A DNA stretch of 64,000 nucleotides from Trachythela sp. YZ-2020 (lineage: Eukaryota; Cnidaria; Anthozoa; Malacalcyonacea; Clavulariidae). A program made the translations under genes and the position numbers. The first letter of the stretch is position 1. Each line of letters begins with the position of its first letter. The stretch spans positions 1,601,501 to 1,665,500 of the forward strand of contig JADLSH010000138.1 in assembly GCA_016169945.1 (NCBI GenBank). Direction: 5' to 3'. The notes under the pieces are model-generated. The model was given only the letters and a program-made list of their open reading frames with translations. It searched no databases and was not told the DNA's origin. Shown piece after piece: positions 1-12,000 of this stretch.

Positions 1-3000
1 CCTCAACAAACACAAAGAGGAACACCCCCAAAGTTCTCAAGCAGCACAACCAATCCAAAGCTCTTCTCTACATCTCCGAATGAAAACCAATCCACCACAC
101 ATGAGCAACCAACTGGATTTACTCCCGCTATTCCTGATGCAATTCGTGTTGATGATCCTGTTACAAGTAGGTGTACGTTATGTTTTTAAGAGATCAGTAT
201 CTACGGAAGAATTTAGTACGTTTCACTTGAGTCAGCGTACAAATCAAATCAAATCACATTTATTTCCGTAGGGTAAGGGGCCATTCACAAAGGATGTCCG
301 GCAAAATGATGGATTTTCAAACTGCCCCTCCCCCCCCTTGTCCGGCATTGTCCGAATTAGTGAACCTCCCCCCGACATCCGCCATGTCTCGCAAAAACTC
401 ACGCAATCTTCACGACACTGTTGAATTCGTCATTGAAGGAAAGAATAATAGATATAAATATTATGAAGTGTTCAAAATTCAAATTTCATAATGGGAAGGA
501 GAGTTCAAAATAGAGGCAAAAAGAAATTTGGTTTTGAATTTTTTTTTAAACCGGACGTCCAGATTGTTAACCCCCCTCCCATAGTGTCCGAGTTTGTCCT
601 GATTTATGAGCAAAATCATCCAGTAGTAGAAACAGTGAAATACAAAAGTGTACTCCTATTCATTTCAAGGACCAATTCCTCCCCAATCCCCCCTCAAATA
701 TAGCATCGTATTCCGGCATTTGTGGTCTTGACGCGAAAGCCATTAAACCGGGCCATAAAATTACTTTCTGACCCTTTTTCAAACCATTGAAAATTCAAGC
801 GAATTAAAAAAAATTGAATTCGATTTTACCGCAAATGCCTTAAAATAACGATATAACTTTGTTGCTTTTCGTGTTCCCAATGTTACGTCACGTCGGTATT
901 CTCGCTCCAGTTTTTTTTGCGCACGATAAAACGTAGAATCGCCAACGTTGAGGTACAAAAACTTTACAGTATGGAGATCAAATTTTTGATCTCCATAACC
1001 CAAATAATCGAAATGTGAAAATTCCCTGACTATGACATAGGCACTTTAAATGAGTACTTAGTAATTTTTGAAATTTAAATTGACTTCGAAAAGTTTCTTT
1101 TTGGGAAAGATAATAAAGGTTGAGGGATTACGAATTTTAGCTTTCATAAGCTATAGACCTTTACTTGAATTAGGTGTATACTGTACTAATATCCCATTGT
1201 TTCAAAACAATATATTAAGCTGTTCTGTGGGGCTTTCCTCCTGCAGTAAAAGGTCGTTACAGGACCTCTAGGTGGTTAATGATCAGCAACTCGACTCTGC
1301 AGTGCGGTTGATGCTCAGCGACTGGACTTTATAGCTCAGTTGGTTGGAGCGCTGCACCGGAATCGCTGGGCAGCAGGTTAGATTCCTGCCAGAGGCCTAA
1401 GGTTGCATTTTTCGCAACTGCTCCTAGCTAGGTCTAAAATGTGTATACATTTTCGTTCGAATATTCCATCCACAAACATCATCAACTATCATTCCCATCG
1501 AACGAGATGCCGAGAAAAGTCTTAGTATTAGTATAAAATGTAGTTTATGTTTCGTTCTGGGATGGTCCTTACCAGACCTTTGGAAATTTTTTTTACAACT
1601 GATACAGCTATCTTGTAGAAGAGTCAAATATAAGTTTCCAATAATATATTTGCATTATCTGTAAAACAGACGAGAGAAGAGCGACGACAAGTAGTTCTAC
1701 AACCAGAACAAATCCATCAGTGGAAAACAAAGCAGGAAATACTCAAACAGTTGGTAGCAATGGTTCAAAACATTCCAAATTCCAACGTCCAGACACAGAA
1801 CGAGGCAACGCCACTAATTCCCAGTCTCCTACCGCTTCTCGAAACCATGTCCTATACCAAGAAGATAATTGGTTATGCCATCATTACAAACGACATTGTT
1901 ACGTCAAATTTGAATGTTGTGAGCAGTTTTGGCCATGTCATCGTTGTCATAACAACCAAAGCTCGTGCGGCAGAAGGAAGCTTGAGTCACGTGATACGAA
2001 GATGGTGAAGTGCGTATATTGTAATAAAGTGCAACAGGTAATGCAAATTTGTGCGCGTATTTGCGCGCCTTCATTATATTCTTATAAGTAGGTTTGTCAT
2101 GGTGTCTTTACATTCTCAACCGCAGAGGCTTGCAAGTTTTTGTATTTTGTCTTACACCAAGTTGTTCGAAAATTGAGGGAGCGCGCGGTACGCAAGTGGA
2201 CAGTAGGGATTGCGCTCCGATTTTCTCCTTTCTTCATTCTTTACATCCCCACTATTTCAAATCTTCCTGTAAGACTAAACTAATAACGCTGGAGACCGCA
2301 CGCTCCCTTCAAGTTTTTCAAACTTGGCAAAACTTTGTGCAAGATTAAATAGAGAATAATACATGGGTGCGCGGAAATACCAGATTTATTTCGAGTGTTG
2401 AACATGATATCTCACGAGTGAGCGCAGCGAACGAGTGAGATATCATGTTCAACACGAGAAATAAATCTAGTATTTCCAAGCATCCATGTATTTTTCTGTT
2501 TATTACATAAAGGACAGTCTTTTCAAACAAAATAAAATAAAATATCAATTTTCATAAACTTCAAAAGCGATAATTTTCATCGCACTTAACAAGACACAAC
2601 CATTTGGCATGATTTGTGTAAAGAGTTGAATCATAGTTGTTATTTTACCCAAAATGTCAAGTAAATTTAAACCTACATAAAAATTATTACTTTTTAGTTC
2701 GGTCAATCTTGCTGCGATTGTGGTGCACAATTTGCCAATTATTACTGTGGTTTGTGTAAACACCTAACCGGAAGGGATGATCATCCATATCATTGCGAGA
2801 AATGTGGAATCTGTAGGTATGATAACTTACATAACCTTGACCCAAGCCATCATTTAATTACTCATTACATCATGAAAAGATATAGTATGCTTTATTAAAA
2901 CAAATAGGGTTGTTCATGCCATGCATGATTCGTGTACTTAATAAATGTGGTTTTCCACCTCTGTGAAAACGCTTGATTAATGCACAGTTAATGAAATAAG

Positions 3001-6000
3001 ATGGTTTGGCTAGCCGGCAAACTTCAAAAGGATTCCGCAGGGGCGTCGAATTATGTTGAGGCTCAAAGAAAAACGTGTCACGTGCCGAGTTTAGTGCATG
3101 GCTTGTATCAAATTCATAAGGGATTATATTACATTGTCACTGTTTGTCGTCTTCTTTCGCGAAATAACTGCGCTTAAGGTGGCTCCCTACAGTAATGCAT
3201 GAGATGATCGCGGGACGAGTCAAAAACGCGTGGCAAGTACGTGGACTTTCCCACGCAAATTCGACGATCAAAAACAAAACAAAGATATTTCGCCCGGTTT
3301 TTTAAAATAATTTTTACCATTCTGAAAGAATAATCCTTAGTTTTATGTGACAAAGCATCAGTAACACCGATGAGTGATTTTAACTATGATACAAATATCG
3401 CTTGGATAAAAAAATCTTGACAGTATTATAAAAGTGAATTTTTCAAAAATATTTTAGATATAATGTTCACTAATAAGAGTTCATTAAACATTTATTAACT
3501 ATTGTATAAAAGCTGTTAAAGGTTATAAAAGTCGTTAAGTGATACTTGCATGTTTTTTACAAGTTAAACAGTAAAAATATCACAGTTCTATGGCAAAATA
3601 CCGACTTGTTCATCTTCAGCAAAATTACAAAACTAGGCAAAAATATGTCCAGCTGTACGGCTGTTGAAGCTCGTGAACTGGACTTAAATCGATGTAACCC
3701 TTCACAGTATTTCTTGGTTGTCCATGGCTCTCAAATATATTGAATAAACGTCAAAATCAACAGATAAAAACAACATTTGCCACTCGTTTTTGCACGATGA
3801 AAGCACATCTTGCGCCCGCAAACTATCATTCACTAGTCAGCGACGTTTTTATGTAGGGCAAGTTGTTGACCCAATTTTTCACCTTTATATGCGTTTTACT
3901 CTTTAGTTTTATCGGTAACCTATCTTCAAATTTTGAGCACAAATTTTAATTTAGGTAAATTTTATATATTTCAATTTAAAAAAAAATCGCTAGTGTAGAA
4001 ATCTTTAAATAAAATTTTCGAGTTTAAAAAAAATTGCACACTGGCCATTTTGATTAAACTTTCATAATAGTTTCAGAACATTATGCTTAAAACTTATATG
4101 AAATAAAAAAGATGGGTCACCGCCTTTGTTTTTTAAATACGGACAATTTGATGCGCATAGTAACTACCGTTCAGGCTTACGTCTTGTTACCATGGCAACG
4201 ATGACACTACCTGAACCGGATTTTAAATATTCCATAGATGATGAATATTACCCTCGAGTCTTCTGCGATAATACTCGTTTAAAAACGATTTATTATGAAG
4301 CTAAAATAACTGTAGGGAGCCACCTTAAGAAACTGAGCTATCCGTTAAACTTATAAATAACAAAGTTAGAACTATGGACGACGATTTGGAGGCAATTGTA
4401 TCGATTCCCGAACAATCGGACGACGAAAATGTTTCGAGCAACGTTTGCCAGGAGTGGGCGTTTGTTCAAGACGAAGAAATCGGTGAGGATATTTTGCCAT
4501 TTAACTTAGATATTTCCCTGTCTGTAGTCCAAGAAAACGGAGACGACATGGAATAATAAATTGCAGACGCTGTATGTGAAATATCCGGCGAAAAGTCCTT
4601 CCCTTGCGATCGTTGCGAGAAGGTTTGCAAGTCGAAAGGTGGCTTGACGAGACATGTAAACGCCAAACATGGGAACAAAAACAACAAAGGGAATGGCAAC
4701 ATTTCTTTATTAATGGCTGCCCTGACACAGGATGAACTGTCCTCAATCGTGGATAAAGTAAAGGCCAAGATAACGGAAGATGGTTTCTGGGACAGCAAAA
4801 TGATTGCAAATGTGGCAAGTATAACATCAAACGATTGCTATACAGTCATATACTGCCAATTTATCAGCAACTTTGTCGCAAGCGAAACCAAGATAAATTT
4901 GCAATGGATTTTTATGAACTTGTTCCAAAATCGTGTGATCTTTTGAAACATGAAAACCAACAATTGTCTCATTATGATTTCTATACCAGACCATTTAGTA
5001 CCCTTGTTCAAGAGAGGTGTTAATACTGTGGTTATTAATACTAGTCAGCAAGAGCCCAGTGGCAGTGAGATTGGTGTCAGTGCTGGTGTTTCTGCAGAAC
5101 TACAAACAGAACTCAGTGAACATGAACGTGGACCATTATCATATATAGCAGGGTATGTGTTGTCGAAACTAAATAAAAAGTCTGCAAATAGAACAAATGA
5201 AGAGCTTCAAGCAATTGTACAGCACATGATCTGCCCTAGTTTGGAAAACATATACATCGAAGCACGCAGCCGTGGCGGCCTGGTTACACCATGTCATGAC
5301 TTGATTCAAATATTGGAGGTTGTGGAGTTTATATTCCGAGAACAGAACTAAAAAGGCAAAGTGCATGAGGTCAAAAAGTGACATTGTGCATGCATGTAAT
5401 GTTTTAGTGTTTTTCACTTATTATAAATAGATTAGATATATTAAAAAGATATTGCATGCCATACAAAGTTTACAATTTATGTATTAAAGGAATTTCCAGA
5501 GTCACAAGACACATTGGCAGATATTGGGTTAAATGGCCACTGAGTCGCCATTTGAAGGATTTTATTTAGTATTGATATGTTTACAATTTCCAGAATGATT
5601 GAATGAATTAAAGTTGCTGATTTTTAATTGGCTCATATATGGTACACTAAAATAACATAACTCAAGCAATAATTGTACGCCTTTTTTTAATGTCCATTTA
5701 AATAAATATATTTTCCATCTATGTCTATGAATACCAGATTAAAGAAATAAACTACAAAACTACTCTTATAACTACAAAGAATATTATTGATCATACAAAC
5801 AAGGTTTTAAGTATAATAGTACATTTAATTAGTCATTTAACACTTCAATACTAAATACTATTCAATACTAGAATATGTTATACCTAGTGCATAAACAGCT
5901 AGTTGAATATAATAGACTGTAAATATCATAAATAGCCAATAATAAATTGTATATATACCATTGTCACAATGGTTCTAAGTGTATTACATTTGAGTTCCAA

Positions 6001-9000
6001 GTAGTAAGTGTATTACAAGTAGCCTGCGGGCTAAGACACAAGCAAAGTTCAAGTATTTGAATACTGATAGAGTATTAATAGTCCCCTTCAACCACCAAAC
6101 CTAAAGTTACTCATACACAGGAAAACAGTAGTATAATAACATTTTCCAAATGCTATTTATAATCATCTATTAATTAGGGCGGTATTGTTAAAAATATTAT
6201 CATGAAGAAAGAAAATGACTGTTTCGCCCCATGTCAGTGCGCTAGCACTCACCTTGCACACCTTTGCACACAGCCGAAGGAGTTTGGTTAGAAAATGACT
6301 ATATTTGGGACAGTAGCTTATCCCCTACATCCAGGGTCGGAAGTAATTAGTATTCAAAATGGCGTCGCGTGTGACATATTGGGAAGTGACGTCATTTTGC
6401 GTACGTAAGCGTACGTACAGATAATTTGGGAGTTTAAATTGAGGAGGCAGATATTATTTAGCACGTTGTTTACACAGTTTTCGTAGAGAGAACTTTACTG
6501 GATATTTAACGTTTCGCGCCATTAATAAAAAATTGGTTTTTTAAGGGGTGTGCGCACTAAGATGTGCCGTCATTTTGCGTACGTACGCGTACGTACAGAG
6601 AGAAAATAAAGAACAACAGAGAGTTTTGTGTTGGATTTTATTTAAATTACACACAACAATTTAAATGTTACTTCTAATAAGAGTCGTTTTATAGTTTTAT
6701 TGTTCGATAGCCATGGTTTCTTTAACAAAGTCTCGGACCGTAGCCTCGTCTTCGTGCAGATTCACCCATTTTATATGGCCGGTAGATTGGTGCCTTATTT
6801 TGACAGGCCAATAATGTTCGCCGTTGCTGTAGACACCCGGACGGCTAGGATAAACACTATTGCGCGACGATTTATACATCTCTATGATAGCATATCCTTT
6901 GGGAATGACACGAACGTGATCGGCTTTGTCGGTGTATTTTAGCCACTCGGGGATAGTTGCATCCGACCAGGTAATATACTGATGATGTTTAGGTTGTTTT
7001 CTTCCAGGCTTGGTTTCGACGCCAGAGACTAGGGTGGGTGTAGTCACTTTAGTTTGGGTGGTGAAGGGATAAACATGGCAGTCGCCAAATAGGTCTCCAA
7101 GAACTTGCTTATCGGTTGGTGTGTCAGGCTTGTTATCCACCAATAAGTATCCAAACGGCTTTTCCGTCTCTTTGTAATAAGCGTTCATAAAATGGATTCT
7201 GTTCTTATCAAACATGCGTTCTCCAACAATACCAATTTGTTTCCTATCGCTTGGACTTCGGAAGAGAGCCAGGTATTGGGCATTTCGGCTGATATCCGTA
7301 TTATATTTCCCCTTTGGAAACATGTTTTGCAGCAATAAGATAACGCTCGCGTTTCGATGGCGGCCTTGGGTAAACAATCGAGATACCACAGGACTGTCTG
7401 TCGCTTCAGCCATCAAATCGTCCAGGAGGATGATGATGTTGTTGTACCGCGTATCAATCTCGCTCATGTTCTCAGACAGTTCGGGCACACTTCTCTCAAA
7501 CCGTATGCTTTTTCCGAGAGACTTTTTCAAGACGTCATAACATTCTTGTTAGTACACTGGTTGTAGTACCAAAAAATGCGAATACTTTTTTGCTCTTCGT
7601 ACACGATACGATTTTGCTCCAAAATTTGTTGGACAAAATACGTTTTTCCACTTTGACTCGGACCCACGACCAAAAGTGAGAATTTATGGCGGAGGTTGAA
7701 ATCAGGATAGGGTTTGGTGGTTAAAGATGAGGTTGTAGCTTTTGGTTTCTTTGCTGGCTGTATAATTCGAGGAGATCGCCTTTCGTCTGCTGTAGGCCTA
7801 TCGTTGTTCATATACGGACGAGAAGACTTGTCGATGTTCATATAATGATGCGGAGATTTGTCGATGTAGGGCTGCCATGACGACACCCGGGCTTGCTTAA
7901 GATAAGGTTTTCGCTTCTCGGAAGATAAGCCGTGAACTTGCAAAAGATGTGTACTGATATTCTTCAAATTAGGTCGACCGCAAAGCGGACAGGTCCGGCG
8001 AAATCGTCTCTGCATGACTGCTGTGGCAAATGATTCAAGTTTACATAGAAACACGGTTCTATATATATTCACAATAGGTTTGTGGGCATGCTTTAAAGAT
8101 CATTAAATCTCCCCCCGCGGTTCCCTGGGGGTTCTGTAGGGGTTCTCCTGGTTCCTCGGGTTCCTGGGGGTTCTGTAGGGTCCTGGGGTTCACCTATGAG
8201 CGCAAGGAAGCATCTGCTCATAAAAGTGCCGTGCTGCTGAAAAGAAAGTCATTTCTGGACAGTTAGTGGTAACGGAATGAGCTGCAAATTTTGCGGAAAA
8301 CAATTTAGCCGTGGTTATAATCTACGCAGACACGAAAAGGAAAACTGTCCACTACGCGAACAACAGAGAGATATGTCAGAAACAGAAAGTCAGATAATGG
8401 ATTCCGAAGACTATGTTTCGACAACTTCAACTCATGGGTCTGAGTCAGAAACTGAGGATCCTTGGATACCAATGATAGAAGAAGCAAAGCAAAGAAGTAA
8501 TACAGCTTTTGAGGAAATGAAAGAGATCCTTATAAACAGCGGTCTTGATGAGCAATCTGCTACAGACAAAGCTTACACCAATATTCTGCCTGAACTCCAG
8601 AAGGAACTTGAAAATATTTATATGCAACGTCTCCTGTGGATGAAACAACTAAAGAAAGATCCCGTACATAGAAAAATAATGAAGACAAAGGATGCGCTTG
8701 TGGAAAGCGATGACTTTGATCCAGAAGAAGCTTTAGAAGCTGCTATTGATAAGAGGAAATTTCTTATAAAAAGACTTTTAAAGGAATACGATTTCGATGA
8801 GGAAGACGATGACGAAGAAACCGATGATTAAACTCGGTCAAGCGGTCTAATACGGTCCGAGACTTTGCTAAAGAAACCATGGCTATCGAACAAGAAAGCC
8901 AAAACGTATTAAGAGAAACATCTAAATTGCTGTGTGTAATTTAAATAAAATCCAACACAAAACTCTCTGTTGTTCTTTATTTTCTCTCTGTACGTACGCG

Positions 9001-12000
9001 TACGTACGCAAAATGACGGCACATCTTAGTGCGCACACCCCTTAAAAAACCAATTTTTTATTAATGGCTAGTTTTAATAAATATATGTTGACCAGATTTA
9101 ATTTATAGTTTCACGTAAAAGGGGTACGTACAGGGGGTACGTGCTGGGGGTACGTACAATGCGTACGTACAATGCGTACGTACAATGCGTACGTACAAGG
9201 CGTACGTACAACTATGACGTCACTTCCCAATATGACGCACGCGACGCCATTTTGAATACTAATTACTTCCGACCCTGGATGTAGGGGATAAGCTACTTGG
9301 GACACTTCATGGACATGCAATTGCTCAATTTGCACATCATCCCAGTCAATTCTAACCCTTTACCCCCATCCCTCCCTATCCCACCCAAAAAATCAAGCCT
9401 TATTAACTAAACTAGAAATACATGCTTGCAGTAACCCCTCGCCCCATGCACCCGAACATTGACAGACACTACATTCCAAAACATTACTGTTACTAAGCTT
9501 TTTCATCACAAAATCTGCTATGCAAAGGTGGTAGACGAGTCAGATATCTGGGTTCAAAGCAAAATTTTGGCTTGGAAAACTGAATTGGATCTCTGGGCCT
9601 CTGGCTTAATGAAATGTTTTACTTGACGTAAACATTGTTTCCCTTCATTTTAAATGTGCCATTAAAATTTTGATCATTACTGTAATAGTTTGGAAAGAAG
9701 AGTGGAAGGAAACAATAATACTTTGGGAAATCTATTTTGGGTTCAGAATTTTTGAAAGAATAAAAAATGGAAATTTTGTTTCAAGAAGAGGAAGCACAGT
9801 AGCCATGGCAACTCGATTAATAATATAAATTTCTTTTCTGGAGTACAAAACAGTTTACAAAAGCTGCAAAAATAATTAAAATATTAGTTGTTTTAGCCAT
9901 AGAAATATGAGATATATGCGGTAGGTATGTTCTTATGCATTCTATAAGCTTCAAATTAATGTTTTAATGCAAACTTCCGTTCACTAAAACGTTTCGAAAA
10001 GTTTGTAAAACTAAACTGCCTTTTACTCTATATTTCTTTTCTTTTCTGTACAAACTGTGATAATATTTTTACTTTTAACAATAAAATTACCAATTGCCCA
10101 ACTATATAAAGTAGGTATGTTATTTTGTTCTTTTTTTGGCTTTGATTTACTGTACAAAACGTTTCGAAATTGTCATAAAACTTCAACTGTTTTTTGAACA
10201 GTATTTTTATACTATGAAGTTTTTTAGATAAAATATGTTTTTCTTTTCTATATAACGCATTTGAATTAACACTAAAACAATGTTGTATTGACCACACAGG
10301 ATGAACTATGCAATTTCAAAACCACAAACTATAGTTGCATGCCAATTGACGGCAAAACTGCAAAAACAAGTATGCAAAATAAACACTTACCCGTTTAATT
10401 TAAAACGCTTTAAAACTCGAAAATTCTGTCCTTTCTCGGCTTTTCGACTGCTTTATTTTCTTGTTGACTTTAGTAAATAAAAGTCCTCTAAACAATTTTC
10501 ACTTCTCTTGTTTTGGAGACTTAATATTTTTCTGAATTAATATGTCCCGACTCCAGAGTACAATTTTGAAAACAGTTTTCATATAAATGCATTATAATTT
10601 ATAAATTAAATGCCAAAAATAAAATGCTAAAATGGCAGTTATTTTTCTGACGTTTGCATATAAAAACAAAATCGTTGTCTTAGCCAATCATGATGTAGCT
10701 AGTTACCAGTTTTCTCTCGGCTTTAACTCGCGCATGCGCATAACTTAAAAAACCGTCCATGACAAAAAAAAATGGTGGACGACTTTGCATTCCACAATGT
10801 TTTCACATACCCGGGTGTAAATATCCGAGCGGAATTAGTACCCTCGCACGGCGCTTCGCGCCGGCTCGGGGATGAATGTCCTGTTAATTAAAACAATGTT
10901 CAATGCATTTTTTTATAAAGTTGCTCAGCTATATATTGAGAAGATTTAAATTTAGAAAAGTATTAATTGTCTTAACTCTTGTGTTAGACTGAGTTATTAT
11001 TAACAAAGTAGCATGCATTTGACACAGCATTGTCAGCTGCTATATTCCAAGGATCGAGCGAAATTTTCTTAATACTAGCAGAAAATTCATCAAACGTTTC
11101 GTTTTTCTCCACGGGTGGCTAAGCTGATGGACTTTCTGATGAAGGGCCACCTTGTTCACTCACAGGTTCACCTTGTTCTCGTACTAGAAATACATTCATG
11201 CAGTAACCCCTCGCCATTAGAACCAAATAATTATTCTCCCGAACAACCCAAAAGTTATTGTAACATGAAGTACTAAATCGTTTACTGTAACCATGGTAAC
11301 ACGCAAGCGAGCACTGTATTTTAAATACTCTATATTTCTTTTCTTTTCTGTACAAACTGTGAAATATTTTTACTTTTAACAATAAAATTACTAATTGCCC
11401 AACTATATAAAGTAGGTATGTTATTTTGTTCTTTTTTTGCTTTGATTTACTGTACAAAACGTTTCGAAATTGTCATAAAACTTCAACTGTTTTTTGAACA
11501 GTATTTTTATACTATGAAGTTTTTTAGATAAAATATGTTTTTCTTTTCTATATAACGCATTTGAATTAACACTAAAACAATGTTGTATTGATCACACAGG
11601 ATGAACTATGCAATTTCAAAACCACAAACTATAGTTGCATTGACGGCAACACTGCAAAAACAAGTATGCAAAATAAACACTTACCCGTTTAATTTAAAAC
11701 GCTTTAAAACTCGAAAATTCTGTCCTTTCTCGGCTTTTCGACTGCTTTATTTTCTTATTGACTTTAGTAAATGAAAGTCCTCTAAAACATTTTCACTTCT
11801 CTTGTTTTGGAGACTTAATATTTGTCTGAATTAATATGTCCCGACTCCAGAGTACAATTTTGAAAAAAGTTTTCATATAAATAATAAATGCATTATAAAT
11901 TAAATGCCAAAACAGTGTGACCAGATTTTTTTTCAGGACCAATTACTAAAAATGCCTGCGAAAAATTACTAAATCCAGAAATAAATTACTAGGCATCAGC

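Larger units (their letters stand above)
6312..9297. mobile_element. Miniature Polinton/Maverick (2986 bp) with 6-bp TSD
   Basis: The element starts AGTAGCTTATCCCC and ends GGGGATAAGCTACT and is flanked by TGGGAC at 6306-6311 and 9298-9303. AG...CT ends and a six-base duplication are Polinton hallmarks. Inverted repeats extend about 430 bp inward (about 6312-6741 and 8851-9297) and include runs of GTACGTACG. It carries a packaging-ATPase gene (-) and a zinc-finger ORF (+), but no polymerase B, integrase, protease or capsid genes, so it is a deletion derivative of the usual 15-20 kb element. Confidence 0.75.
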
